A stretch of DNA of 64,000 nt from Dickeya undicola. Lineage in GTDB: Bacteria; Pseudomonadota; Gammaproteobacteria; Enterobacterales; Enterobacteriaceae. The notes beneath the pieces were generated by a model, which made no database searches, was not told the origin of the DNA, and was given only the letters and a program-made list of their open reading frames with translations. Positions 22,756 through 35,078 of the stretch are shown in pieces. Where the stretch lies: assembly GCF_000784735.1 (NCBI RefSeq), contig NZ_JSYG01000019.1:215332-279331 (forward strand), written 5' to 3'. The stretch's first letter is position 1, and every line of letters begins with the position of its first letter. The position numbers and the translations under genes are program-made.

Positions 22756-24090
22756 ATGGCGCAATTCTACTCTCCAAACCGGCGCGTGACGACCCGGCAA
22801 ACCCTTACCGTGACGGCGAATGATCTGGATCCATTCGGACAGGGAGTAGCCCGCCATCAGGGAAAAACGCTGTTCATCCCCGGCGTGCTGCCAGGTGAGC
22901 AGGCCGAGGTGCAACTGACGGAAGAAAAACGCCAGTTTGCCCATGCCCGGTTGCGGCGGTTGTTGACCACCAGCGAAGAACGCGTCACGCCGCGTTGCCC
23001 GCATTTTTCCACTTGCGGTGGTTGCCAACAGCAGCATGTCAGCCAGCCATTGCAGCATCGCAGTAAAGCGGCTGCGTTGGTACACCTGATGACGCGGGAA
23101 ACCGGTGCTGTGCCACCGGAGCCGGAGGTCATCGCCGGGTCAGCCTATGCCTACCGCCGCCGTGCGCGCCTTGCATTATACTATCAGGCGAAATCGCGCC
23201 GGTTGTTGATGGGCTATCGACAGGCGGGATCGCACGATTTGGTGGATATCGGCGCTTGTCCGATACTGCGTCCGGAACTGGAGGCACTGATAGTACCTTT
23301 GCGCGACTGTCTCGGGAAGTTGCAGGCCGTCCGGCGGCTTGGGCATGTGGAGCTGGTGCTGGCCGAGCAGGGGCCGTTGGTGATTTTGCGCCACCTGGAT
23401 CCGCTACGTGACGCTGACCGCCAGGCGCTGACGGCATTCGCTGCTCAGCATGGCGTAGCGCTGTTTGCCGCACCGGAAGCGGGTACGCTGGAATGCTTGC
23501 ACGGTGATATGCCGTCGTATCGTATCGCCGGGTTATCGCTGGCGTTCAGCCCGCGCGATTTTATTCAGGTCAATGACGACATCAACCAGCGGATGGTGGA
23601 GCAGGCGTTAGCCTGGCTCGACCCACAGCCGCAGGACCGGGTGCTCGACCTGTTTTGCGGCATGGGCAATTTTACCCTGCCGTTGGCGCAACAGGCTGGT
23701 AGCGTGGTCGGGGTCGAAGGTGTGGCGGCGTTAGTGGAAAAAGGGCGGGAAAACGCTCAGCGCAATGGGCTGACGCAGGTCACATTTTATCATCATGACC
23801 TGGAAGAGGACGTCACCCGGCAACCATGGGCGTCGATGGGATTTGATAAGATATTGCTTGATCCTGCCCGTGCCGGTGCGCCGGGCGTGATGCCGCAGAT
23901 TGTGAAACTGGCTCCCCGGCGGGTGGTGTATATATCCTGTAATCCCACCACGCTGGCGCGGGACAGCAACGTGCTGATGGCTGCCGGTTATCGTCTAGCC
24001 CGGCTGACCATGCTGGATATGTTTCCACATACTGGACATCTTGAGTCGATGGCACTGTTTTTGCTTGGTTCCGATGGCTCGGTAAAGTAG
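22756..24090 (+). CDS. rlmD: 23S rRNA (uracil-1939-C5)-methyltransferase
   Basis: Methylates U1939 of 23S rRNA using S-adenosylmethionine. The 444 residues begin with a TRAM domain, followed by the iron-sulfur cysteines ([15 protein letters not shown]), the SAM site [14 protein letters not shown] and the catalytic Cys motif [13 protein letters not shown]. The start MAQFYS matches E. coli. It is divergent from barA and nine bases upstream of relA, with which it is probably co-transcribed. Confidence 0.96.
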   Translation: MAQFYSPNRRVTTRQTLTVTANDLDPFGQGVARHQGKTLFIPGVLPGEQAEVQLTEEKRQFAHARLRRLLTTSEERVTPRCPHFSTCGGCQQQHVSQPLQHRSKAAALVHLMTRETGAVPPEPEVIAGSAYAYRRRARLALYYQAKSRRLLMGYRQAGSHDLVDIGACPILRPELEALIVPLRDCLGKLQAVRRLGHVELVLAEQGPLVILRHLDPLRDADRQALTAFAAQHGVALFAAPEAGTLECLHGDMPSYRIAGLSLAFSPRDFIQVNDDINQRMVEQALAWLDPQPQDRVLDLFCGMGNFTLPLAQQAGSVVGVEGVAALVEKGRENAQRNGLTQVTFYHHDLEEDVTRQPWASMGFDKILLDPARAGAPGVMPQIVKLAPRRVVYISCNPTTLARDSNVLMAAGYRLARLTMLDMFPHTGHLESMALFLLGSDGSVK

Positions 24091-24099
24091 GGAGAAATT

Positions 24100-26337
24100 A
24101 TGGTTGCGGTAAGAAGTGCGCATTTGAATACCGAAGGCAAGTTCGTGCCGGACGCGTGGATTGCCTCCCTGGGTATCGCCAGTAAAACGTCGTGCGAACG
24201 CCTGGCCGAAACCTGGCGCTATTGCGAAGAAAAAACGGAAGGTCACCCTGATGCGATGCTGCTGTTGTGGCGCGGCATTGAGATGGTGGAAATTCTCTCC
24301 ACGCTGAGTATGGATAACGACAGTATGCGCGCGGCGATGCTGTTCCCGCTGGCGAACGCCAACGTGGTGGATGAGGAGACACTGAAGGAAACCTTCGGCA
24401 AGAATATCGTCAATCTGGTGCATGGCGTGCGCGATATGGATGCGATACGCCAGCTTAAAGCAACCCAGCATGACTCGATGGCCTCTGAGCAGGTGGATAA
24501 TATCCGCCGTATGCTGCTGGCGATGGTGGAAGACTTTCGTTGCGTGGTGATCAAGCTGGCGGAGCGTATCGCCCACCTGCGCGAAGTGAAGGATGCACCG
24601 GAAGAAGAGCGCGTACTGGCGGCCAAAGAGTGTACCAATATCTACGCGCCGTTGGCTAACCGGTTGGGGATCGGCCAGCTTAAGTGGGAACTGGAAGACT
24701 TTTGCTTCCGCTACCTGCACCCAGACGAGTACAAACGTATTGCCAAACTGCTGCACGAGCGTCGCATTGACCGTGAGCAGTATATCGACGATTTCGTCAA
24801 AAACCTGCGTGCGTCCATGACGCAGGAAGGGCTGAAAGCCGAAGTGTATGGCCGTCCCAAGCATATCTATAGCATCTGGCGAAAAATGCAGAAAAAGTCG
24901 CTGTCGTTCGACGAACTGTTCGACGTGCGCGCCGTGCGTATCGTGGTGGAACGGTTGCAGGACTGCTACGCGGCGCTGGGGATTGTGCATACCCACTATC
25001 GTCATCTGCCGGATGAGTTCGACGATTATGTCGCCAACCCTAAACCTAACGGTTATCAGTCGATCCACACTGTGGTGCTGGGGCCGGGCGGCAAGACGCT
25101 GGAAATTCAGATTCGCACCCGGCAGATGCACGAAGACGCGGAGCTGGGTGTCGCCGCACACTGGAAATACAAGGAAGGGGCCGCAACCAGCGGGCGTTCC
25201 GGTTACGAAGAGCGTATCGCCTGGCTGCGTAAATTGCTGGCCTGGCAGGAAGAAATGGCGGACTCGGACGAAATGCTCGACGAAGTGCGCAGCCAGGTGT
25301 TCGACGACCGCGTTTATGTGTTTACCCCCAAGGGCGATGTGGTGGATTTGCCGACCGGTTCCACGCCGTTGGATTTTGCCTATCACATCCACAGCGATAT
25401 TGGTCACCGTTGTATCGGTGCCAAGGTGGGCGGGCGTATCGTGCCGTTCACCTACCAGTTGCAGATGGGCGACCAGATCGAGGTCATCACCCAGAAGCAG
25501 CCGAACCCGAGCCGTGACTGGCTAAACCCCAATCTGGGGTACATCACCACCAGCCGTGGGCGTTCCAAAATCCACAACTGGTTCCGCAAGCAGGACCGGG
25601 ACAAGAATATCCTGGCGGGCAAACAGATTCTGGAAGACGAACTGGCGCACCTTGGTGTCAGCCTGAAAATGGCCGAAAAACTGCTGTTGCCGCGCTACAA
25701 CATCAATTCGATGGATGAATTGCTGGCTGGCATTGGCGGTGGTGATATCCGCCTTAATCAGTTGGTGAACTTCCTACAGTCGAAGGTGAACCAGCCGAGC
25801 GCCGAAGAGCAGGATCGTGAAGCGCTGAGACAGTTGACGCAGAAGTCTCAGCAACCGGCCCAGCGCACCAGTGCCAAAGACAACGGCCGGGTGGTGGTGG
25901 AGGGCGTCGGTAACCTGATGCACCACATCGCGCGTTGCTGCCAGCCGATTCCGGGCGACGATATTATCGGCTTTATCACCCGTGGACGCGGTATCTCCAT
26001 CCACCGTGCGGACTGTGAACAGCTCGATGACCTGCGCAGTCACGCGCCGGAGCGTATTGTCGAAGCGGTATGGGGCGAAAGTTACTCCAGCGGCTATTCG
26101 TTGGTGGTACGGGTGACCGCCAACGACCGCAGCGGCTTGTTGCGTGACATCACCACGATTCTGGCTAACGAAAAGGTCAATGTGTTGGGGGTTTCAAGCC
26201 GTAGCGACGTGAAGCAGCAGCTTGCCACTATCGACATGGATATCGAGATCTACAACTTGCAGGTGCTGGGCCGGGTACTGGCCAAGCTCAATCAACTGCC
26301 GGATGTGATCGACGCTCGGCGCTTGCAGGGCAATTAG
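24100..26337 (+). CDS. relA: (p)ppGpp synthetase I
   Basis: Ribosome-associated GTP pyrophosphokinase that makes (p)ppGpp during amino-acid starvation. The 745 residues contain an inactive hydrolase domain (FPLANAN replaces the HD signature, as in E. coli RelA), the synthetase domain with YGRPKHIYSIWRKMQKK and PNGYQSIHT, then TGS (VFTPKGDVVDLPTGSTPLDFA), the Cys-containing zinc-finger-like region (HHIARCCQPIPGD) and a C-terminal ACT domain. A GGGAG ribosome binding site precedes the ATG. Confidence 0.98.
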   Translation: MVAVRSAHLNTEGKFVPDAWIASLGIASKTSCERLAETWRYCEEKTEGHPDAMLLLWRGIEMVEILSTLSMDNDSMRAAMLFPLANANVVDEETLKETFGKNIVNLVHGVRDMDAIRQLKATQHDSMASEQVDNIRRMLLAMVEDFRCVVIKLAERIAHLREVKDAPEEERVLAAKECTNIYAPLANRLGIGQLKWELEDFCFRYLHPDEYKRIAKLLHERRIDREQYIDDFVKNLRASMTQEGLKAEVYGRPKHIYSIWRKMQKKSLSFDELFDVRAVRIVVERLQDCYAALGIVHTHYRHLPDEFDDYVANPKPNGYQSIHTVVLGPGGKTLEIQIRTRQMHEDAELGVAAHWKYKEGAATSGRSGYEERIAWLRKLLAWQEEMADSDEMLDEVRSQVFDDRVYVFTPKGDVVDLPTGSTPLDFAYHIHSDIGHRCIGAKVGGRIVPFTYQLQMGDQIEVITQKQPNPSRDWLNPNLGYITTSRGRSKIHNWFRKQDRDKNILAGKQILEDELAHLGVSLKMAEKLLLPRYNINSMDELLAGIGGGDIRLNQLVNFLQSKVNQPSAEEQDREALRQLTQKSQQPAQRTSAKDNGRVVVEGVGNLMHHIARCCQPIPGDDIIGFITRGRGISIHRADCEQLDDLRSHAPERIVEAVWGESYSSGYSLVVRVTANDRSGLLRDITTILANEKVNVLGVSSRSDVKQQLATIDMDIEIYNLQVLGRVLAKLNQLPDVIDARRLQGN

Positions 26338-26359
26338 TTGATACTGTTGTTACTACCTT

Positions 26360-26380
26360 AAGGCGGGCTGGTCCCGCCTT
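26360..26380 (+). terminator. Hairpin after relA
   Basis: An 8-bp stem AAGGCGGG/CCCGCCTT with a 5-base loop lies 22 bases past the relA stop. The following TATCATG is a poor U-tract, so it may only attenuate transcription into mazG. Confidence 0.45.
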
Positions 26381-26404
26381 TATCATGTCATTATCAGGAT
26401 TATT

Positions 26405-27202
26405 ATGAATTCATCCGCCATCGAGCGCTTACTCCACATCATGCAGCGACTGCGCGACCCGGAAACCGGTTGCCCGTGGGATCGTGAGCAGACGTTTGAC
26501 ACCATCGCTCCTTACACGCTGGAGGAAACCTACGAGGTGCTCGACGCCATCAGCCGTAAGGATTTCGATGACCTGCGCAGCGAACTGGGCGACCTGCTGT
26601 TTCAGGTGGTGTTTTACGCCCGCATGGCGCAAGAGCAAGAGCTGTTTGATTTCTCGGACGTATGTGACGCCATCAGCGATAAGCTGGAACGCCGTCACCC
26701 GCATATCTTCGGCGACGCCACCTTGTCGGACAGCGACGCGGTGTTGGCTAACTGGGAGCAGACCAAGGCGCAAGAGCGAGCGGAAAAAGATCGTCATTCG
26801 CAGTTGGACGATATCCCGCAGGCGCTTCCTGCGCTGATGCAGGCGCATAAAATCCAGCAGCGCTGCGCCGCTGTCGGTTTCGACTGGACGACGCTCGGAC
26901 CGGTGCTGGACAAACTGTACGAAGAGATCGACGAGGTGATGGTCGAAGCACAGCAGGCGGTGGTCGACCCGGAAAAACTGGGCGAAGAAATTGGCGATAT
27001 GCTGTTTGCAGCGGTCAATCTGTCTCGTCACCTCGGGCACAAAGCGGAAATCGCATTGCAACAGGCCAATCGCAAGTTCACCCGCCGTTTCCAGCAGGTG
27101 GAGCAACGGATTGGCGAAAGCGGTAAATCCCTCGCCGACGCCACGCTCGACGAGATGGAAGCCGCCTGGCAACAGGTAAAAGCATCAGAAAAAAAGGATT
27201 GA
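26405..27202 (+). CDS. mazG: Nucleoside triphosphate pyrophosphohydrolase
   Basis: Hydrolyses NTPs and dNTPs to monophosphates and is linked to ppGpp control in E. coli. It has two MazG repeats: the N-terminal copy has GCPWDREQTFDTI and LEETYEVLDAI, and the C-terminal copy has LYEEIDEVMVEAQQA and LGEEIGDMLFAAVNL, giving the ExxE...D metal-binding pattern. Length 265 against 263 in E. coli. It directly follows relA; the mazEF toxin-antitoxin pair found between relA and mazG in E. coli is absent. Confidence 0.95.
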   Translation: MNSSAIERLLHIMQRLRDPETGCPWDREQTFDTIAPYTLEETYEVLDAISRKDFDDLRSELGDLLFQVVFYARMAQEQELFDFSDVCDAISDKLERRHPHIFGDATLSDSDAVLANWEQTKAQERAEKDRHSQLDDIPQALPALMQAHKIQQRCAAVGFDWTTLGPVLDKLYEEIDEVMVEAQQAVVDPEKLGEEIGDMLFAAVNLSRHLGHKAEIALQQANRKFTRRFQQVEQRIGESGKSLADATLDEMEAAWQQVKASEKKD

Positions 27203-27345
27203 ATCCATTTTCTGAGTGAACGCTGATTTTTTTCTGGTTTTTGGTGCTATCCAGCTGATTTTAAACCTGGTCATTGTCTCCCGCGAGAGTGGGAGATACC
27301 GCATCAGCCGGAGCCTGTCAACGTCACAAAGGGTAAAACGATCAT

Positions 27346-27374
27346 TTGTGACGTCTCCCAGGTTCGGGTATACT
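27346..27374 (+). promoter_or_regulatory. Sigma-70 promoter of pyrG
   Basis: TTGTGA (27346-27351) and TATACT (27369-27374) with a 17-base spacer lie about 55 bases before the pyrG start codon, in a 226-base gap after mazG. Confidence 0.65.
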
Positions 27375-27413
27375 ACTTTCCCGTCCTGGTCTTTCCATCG
27401 TCCTTAAACCTAA

Positions 27414-29066
<1,653 letters not shown>

Positions 29067-29130
29067 GGTTTTACCAGTGAAATGAGTTGTGCAGCAACGC
29101 GCGGTCCTCTGATCGCGCGTTGCCGTCTGA

Positions 29131-30462
<1,332 letters not shown>

Positions 30463-30508
30463 GTGCTTGCCGACCGGCGAACTCGACTCGCCGGTCATCA
30501 CGTCTGAC

Positions 30509-30541
30509 AATCCGGAAGCGTTTCTGCTTCCGGATTTTTTT
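30509..30541 (+). terminator. Intrinsic terminator of eno
   Basis: An 11-bp stem AATCCGGAAGC/GCTTCCGGATT with a 6-base loop is followed directly by a run of T. A textbook Rho-independent terminator about 50 bases past the stop. Confidence 0.93.
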
Positions 30542-30913
30542 TGCCTGCCTGATTGATTCTGCGTTGAATCCTGTGAATTGCGAGCGTGCTTCCAGACTTT
30601 TATTCCCCGTTGAGTCATGGACGTAACAAACAATGAACCCGATCCCAAATCCTTTCTTCCCTACATGCGACCTGCGTCTCTACCCGCTAGAGTGATTTTG
30701 GACCACGGGTTCTGCTGATTCAAAATCGTATTTCGACCAGAAGTTTGAAGCCGATCGGTTGGTTCTTCCCGCGGATGCCAGTAGCGGCGATGGGGTGGCA
30801 AACGTGCAAAGGTTTTTGCTTTGCCGCCTCGTTACCTTAACGCTACGGCGGCAACGATGTTTTTTGGTCCGCCGCAACACCTTCACAAATACAATCAATG
30901 AGGAAGGATGGCG
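30542..30913. promoter_or_regulatory. Control region upstream of rhiT
   Basis: About 370 bases with no credible plus-strand gene. In Dickeya dadantii the rhiTN operon is reported to be activated by RhaS and affected by KdgR and CRP; no clear match to a KdgR or CRP site could be assigned by eye. The last bases carry AGGAAGG, the rhiT ribosome binding site. Confidence 0.4.
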
Positions 30914-32488
30914 ATGAAAACACGTAAGATTGGGCTGGCGAATTATCTGGCCTACGGTTCCGGTGATTTCCTCGGGGCCGGCACCACGGCGCTCACCGCT
31001 GGCTGGCTGCTCTATTTTTACACCACGTTTTGCGGTCTGACGCCTATCGAGGCGACCTTTATTTTTGCCATGGCCAGGGTATTGGATGCGGTCGTCAGCC
31101 CGTTGATGGGGTTCCTGACCGATAATTTCGGTTCGACCTGGTTGGGTAAACGTTTTGGGCGGCGTAAGTTCTTTATTTTGCTCGGTATTCCCTGTGTGTT
31201 TAGCTACAGCCTGATGTGGGTCGGCCACATGGATTACTGGTACTATCTGATTACCTACCTGCTGTTTGACGTCATCTACACGATGGTACTGGTGCCGTAT
31301 GAAACACTGGTGCCGGAAATGACCGATGATTTCAAACAAAAGACCAAGTTCTCTGGCGCGCGTATCGCGTTGGCGCAACTGTCAGCGATTCTGGCAGCGT
31401 TTCTTCCCGGTATCCTGTTGGGGTATTTCGGCAAAGATAACGCGGTGTCCTTCTTCTATTCCAGTCTGGTGTTTTCGGTCATCTGCGCTTGCGTGCTGAC
31501 GCTGGTGTACTTCTTCACCTGGGAGCGACCACGCGATCAAATGTCAGAAGCCTCGTTGCAGGCAGAAAAGGAGCGTCAGTCGTTGACGCTGGGGCAGAGC
31601 CTCAAACGTTTGAACATTGAGCTGCTGTCCACTCTGCGTATCCGCATCTTCCGCCAGCATCTGGGGATGTATCTGGGCGGTTATATCGCACAGGACGTGT
31701 TCAACGCGGTATTTACTTACTACGTGGTATTCGTGCTGATGCAAAGCCCGACGGTGGCGTCTAACCTGATGGGGACGATGGCGATCCTGCAATTTATTTC
31801 GGTGATTGCGATGATCCCACTGTGCATCCGGTTTGGACCGGCACCTTCCTACCGTATGGTGGTTTGTCTGTTCGGTTTAAGCGCACTGTCCTATGGTTTT
31901 CTGTACTACAGCGGTACGCATTCAGCATTTTCGCTGTTGTTGCTGGTGTCCGCTCTGGCTGGCTTGGGTCGCGGCGGTATCAACTATGTGCCCTGGAATA
32001 CTTACACCTACATCGCTGACGTGGATGAGGTCATCACTGCCCAGCGTCGTGAAGGGATCTTTGCTGGCATTATGACCCTGACCCGTAAAGCCTCGCAGGC
32101 TGGCGCGGTGATGTTGGTGGGGGTGGTGCTGCAACTGTCCGGCTTTGTCTCCGGACAGAGTGTGCAGGCTCCGGGTGTTAGTCACACCATTCTGATGATG
32201 CTGTGTTTCGGCACGGTCGGGGTATTGACGTTAGGATTTCTGGTATCGCTGGGCTTTAAGCTGAACCTGCAAACGCATGAAGTGCTGCGGCAGGAAACGG
32301 CAAAAATGCGTGAAGCGGGCCGCATTGTGCCGGAAAAGGTCACACCGGAAGCTCGCGCTACGGTGGAAATGCTGGCCGGTATGCCATACGAATCCCTGTG
32401 GGGGAACAACAACATTGGTTATCTCAATCGCCACAAGGCACCAGCCCGGTCGATCACCGGTGGAACGCCTCACCACGGTGTGCATTGA
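30914..32488 (+). CDS. rhiT: Rhamnogalacturonide transporter, GPH family
   Basis: A 524-residue inner-membrane protein with about twelve hydrophobic segments and the glycoside-pentoside-hexuronide:cation symporter layout (MGFLTDNFGSTWLGKRFGRRK early loop, resembling MelB and relatives). The gene downstream encodes a GH105 unsaturated rhamnogalacturonyl hydrolase, which matches the rhiTN operon of D. dadantii, where RhiT imports rhamnogalacturonan oligosaccharides. The ATG at 30914 was chosen because AGGAAGG is well spaced from it and too close to the ATG at 30908. The C-terminal 60 residues form a hydrophilic cytoplasmic tail. Confidence 0.85.
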   Translation: MKTRKIGLANYLAYGSGDFLGAGTTALTAGWLLYFYTTFCGLTPIEATFIFAMARVLDAVVSPLMGFLTDNFGSTWLGKRFGRRKFFILLGIPCVFSYSLMWVGHMDYWYYLITYLLFDVIYTMVLVPYETLVPEMTDDFKQKTKFSGARIALAQLSAILAAFLPGILLGYFGKDNAVSFFYSSLVFSVICACVLTLVYFFTWERPRDQMSEASLQAEKERQSLTLGQSLKRLNIELLSTLRIRIFRQHLGMYLGGYIAQDVFNAVFTYYVVFVLMQSPTVASNLMGTMAILQFISVIAMIPLCIRFGPAPSYRMVVCLFGLSALSYGFLYYSGTHSAFSLLLLVSALAGLGRGGINYVPWNTYTYIADVDEVITAQRREGIFAGIMTLTRKASQAGAVMLVGVVLQLSGFVSGQSVQAPGVSHTILMMLCFGTVGVLTLGFLVSLGFKLNLQTHEVLRQETAKMREAGRIVPEKVTPEARATVEMLAGMPYESLWGNNNIGYLNRHKAPARSITGGTPHHGVH

Positions 32489-32563
32489 GCCGTGATGTGC
32501 AGATTGATACGTATCGAGAAGTCATCGATTGATAGGTAATAAAACTGGAATCGGATATCTGTT

Positions 32564-33703
32564 ATGACCATTTTTCCTGTAAAACATAGCGCGCTGCTGC
32601 GCCAGCCCGAGCACTTTATCTCCCGGGATGCGTTAAAAGCATTGATCTGCCGGGTGACCGATAATCTGATCAACATTGAAGATAAAACCGGTGAATTCCT
32701 GCTGCGGCTGGATGACGGCCGGGTTATCGATACCAAAGGTTGGGCTGGCTGGGAGTGGACACATGGCATCGGGCTGTACGGCATCTACCAGTATTATCGC
32801 CAGACCGGCGACGAGCGGATGCGCACTATCATCGATGACTGGTTCACTGCCCGGCTGGAAGAGGGTACGCCGACTAAAAACGTCAATACCGTATGTCCGT
32901 TTCTGACACTGGCCTACCGCTATGAAGAAACCGGCGACAGCCGTTGGGTGCCGTATCTCGAACGTTGGGCGGAATGGGTGATGTACGACATGCCGCGTAC
33001 CCACAAGAACGGTTTGCAGCATATCGTCTACAACAGTGAAAACACCGATCAGCTGTGGGATGACACGTTGATGATGAGCGTGTTGCCGCTGGCGAAAATT
33101 GGCAAGCTACTCAACCGCCCCGAATTTGTAGAAGAAGCCACCTACCAGTTCCTGCTGCATGTACAGTACCTGATGGATCGCCAGAGCGGCCTGTGGTTTC
33201 ACGGCTGGACGTTCGACGGTAACCACAGTTTTGCGCAGGCCCGCTGGGCACGTGGCAATAGCTGGCTGACTATTGTGATCCCGGAATTCATCGAATTGCT
33301 GGATTTGCCTGAACACAACGCTACCCGCCGTTTTCTGATTCAAGTGCTGGAAAGCCAGGTGGAAGCGCTGGCGAAGTATCAGGATGACAGCGGTCTGTGG
33401 CATACCTTGCTCGATGACCCCAATTCCTATCTGGAAAGCTCCGCCACCGCCGGATTCGCCTACGGTATCCTCAAAGCGGTGCGCAAGCGCTATATCGACC
33501 GCCGCTACGCTGATGTGGCGGAAAAGGCGATGCGCGGCGTGATAGCGAATATCAATGAGAGCGGAGAACTGCTCAACGTCTCCTTTGGGACGGCGATGGG
33601 CAAAGATCTGGACTACTACCGCCAGATTCCGCTGACCTCAATGCCATACGGTCAGGCGATGGCGATTCTGTGCCTGTCGGAGTATTTGCGCGTTTATCTG
33701 TAA
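32564..33703 (+). CDS. rhiN: Unsaturated rhamnogalacturonyl hydrolase (GH105)
   Basis: Removes the 4,5-unsaturated galacturonyl residue from rhamnogalacturonan oligomers made by lyases, in the cytoplasm. The 379-residue protein has the alpha/alpha-barrel GH105 plan: WEWTHGIGLYG (about 64-74), QLWDDTLMMSVLPLAK with the conserved Asp, HGWTFDGNHSFAQARWARG and a late SSATAGFAYGILKAV. No signal peptide. It lies 75 bases after rhiT and is followed by a strong terminator, so rhiTN is a two-gene operon. The symbol rests on family plus context. Confidence 0.87.
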   Translation: MTIFPVKHSALLRQPEHFISRDALKALICRVTDNLINIEDKTGEFLLRLDDGRVIDTKGWAGWEWTHGIGLYGIYQYYRQTGDERMRTIIDDWFTARLEEGTPTKNVNTVCPFLTLAYRYEETGDSRWVPYLERWAEWVMYDMPRTHKNGLQHIVYNSENTDQLWDDTLMMSVLPLAKIGKLLNRPEFVEEATYQFLLHVQYLMDRQSGLWFHGWTFDGNHSFAQARWARGNSWLTIVIPEFIELLDLPEHNATRRFLIQVLESQVEALAKYQDDSGLWHTLLDDPNSYLESSATAGFAYGILKAVRKRYIDRRYADVAEKAMRGVIANINESGELLNVSFGTAMGKDLDYYRQIPLTSMPYGQAMAILCLSEYLRVYL

Positions 33704-33731
33704 AACGTGTCGAAGAGATAGCGAGTTTTGG

Positions 33732-33759
33732 ACGGGCTTCCAGTGGAAGCCCGTTTTTT
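33732..33759 (+). terminator. Intrinsic terminator of rhiTN
   Basis: A 10-bp perfect stem ACGGGCTTCC/GGAAGCCCGT with a 3-base loop runs straight into TTTTT. It lies 28 bases past the rhiN stop. Confidence 0.93.
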
Positions 33760-33773
33760 GGGGCTTGTGTGAC

Positions 33774-34748
33774 TCACAACCCCGACAGACTGTAGTTGAC
33801 CGGCAACCAGCGGTAACCGTTGGTTTTACCGCTAGTGTCATGCTGTACCGCTACATGACCGATGCCGGGGAATGGCATGTGCGCGCCTGCAACCCAGTAA
33901 CCCTGCTTCACCGTTTCTTTCAGCAATGCATCACGGGTGCGAACCGCCTGATCGCTATCAGAGTCAAATGCGATGGCGGTGTCCGGCAATGGCATTTGTA
34001 CCGCTTCGGCGTGCACGATATCACCCCACAGCAGGATTTTCTGGCCGTCGCTGTTGACCAGGAATGAGGTATGGCCAGGGGTATGGCCTGGCGTCGGCAC
34101 AGCGGTAATACTGGCGGGCAGTGACTGATGATCGGTAAATGTCTTCAACTTACCGGCTTCGCGGATATGGCGGAACACTTCCTGCACGCGTTCAAATCCG
34201 GCTTTTTTGTCTTGCGGCGCTTTTTTCAGGTTATCCAGGCTTAGCCAGAAATCGGTGTCTTTCTGGTTCACGTAAATGGTGGCGTTGGGGTAAACCAGTT
34301 TCCCGTCGCTGACCAGTCCGCCGAAGTGATCGGCATGTAAGTGGGTCACCAGTACGGTATCGATCTGCTCCGGTTTATACCCGGCGGCTTTCAGGTTGGC
34401 CAGCGTTTTACCGGTGGTTTTTCCACCCAGCGCACCGGTGCCGCTATCAACCAAAATCAGGTTTTTTCCGGTATTGATCAGAAACGCGTTGATGGAGGTT
34501 TCCACCTGCGGTTTCAGGTAGCTGGCTTCCAGCAGGCTGACGATTTTCTCCCGCGGCGTGCGGGTGAGCAGCTTGTCCATCGGCATGGTATTGGTGCCGT
34601 CGGACAATGCAGTAACTTCATACTGCCCAACCATAATGCGGTAATAGCCGGGCTGGGTTTTAACCTGAGCGACGGCTTCTGCATTGGCGAATGCCGGAAT
34701 CAGAGATAATGACAAACAGAAAACAGCAAGGGGCTTTAATAACGTCAT
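33774..34748 (-). CDS. Exported metallo-beta-lactamase-fold hydrolase, methyl parathion hydrolase-like
   Basis: A 324-residue protein with a clear signal peptide (cleavage likely after AFANA, residue 23) and the MBL signature HLHADH (His136, His138, Asp140, His141), then GHTPGH (His222), WGDIVH (Asp243) and AGAHMPFPG (His290), so a full two-metal site is present. Stretches such as PGYYRIMVG, EVTALSDGT, NLKAAGYKPEQID and the C-terminal FPGIGH...LPVNYS resemble methyl parathion hydrolase, a periplasmic phosphotriesterase, as recalled. The natural substrate is unknown; a lactone or phosphoester is possible. It lies convergent with rhiTN and may have no link to pectin. Confidence 0.82.
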   Translation of the reverse strand: MTLLKPLAVFCLSLSLIPAFANAEAVAQVKTQPGYYRIMVGQYEVTALSDGTNTMPMDKLLTRTPREKIVSLLEASYLKPQVETSINAFLINTGKNLILVDSGTGALGGKTTGKTLANLKAAGYKPEQIDTVLVTHLHADHFGGLVSDGKLVYPNATIYVNQKDTDFWLSLDNLKKAPQDKKAGFERVQEVFRHIREAGKLKTFTDHQSLPASITAVPTPGHTPGHTSFLVNSDGQKILLWGDIVHAEAVQMPLPDTAIAFDSDSDQAVRTRDALLKETVKQGYWVAGAHMPFPGIGHVAVQHDTSGKTNGYRWLPVNYSLSGL

Positions 34749-35078
34749 CTTACATTTCCTTATTTGTGAACAAACCTTTCATCTTCCACATCGCAGTTGG
34801 CAGCGTTCAAGTCGGCTTACGCCAGCTTGTCACGCATTCTTGTGGCTTATTGCACTCAGCAAGCCCAGGGAATGTGCGGCGTTGCCATCTTCCCACAATG
34901 CGAATCGATTGCGATAGCGGTAGGGTCGTATCATGTGCGACCTGTTGATTATTAACCGGGAATCGTGTTGGCACAAATACCCGGTTACGGTTGTTTTTCG
35001 CTATCGCACCCGGAAGTTTGGCATGGCCTGTGCTATCGGCGATAATAGTGGTTTAGCCAGAAGGAATAATGAAACACG
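34749..35078. other. Intergenic region with a degenerate repeat, upstream of queE
   Basis: 330 bases without a protein gene between divergently transcribed genes. It holds a degenerate palindromic repeat (34801-34890), presumably the promoters of both flanking genes, and a short reading frame overlapping the queE start. Confidence 0.6.
34801..34890. repeat. Degenerate relative of the 11683-11923 repeat
   Basis: The segment TTCAA-TCGGCT--CGCC---TTGTCAC, followed about 35 bases later by CCAGGGA, matches the same order of blocks in the garD-gudP repeat. The terminal inverted GTTATA ends are not recognisable here, so this is a decayed or partial copy. Confidence 0.45.

Noticed and set aside
23995..25407. 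470-codon minus-strand frame over rlmD/relA
   Set aside because: Antisense shadow of relA; the plus-strand protein is conserved in every domain.
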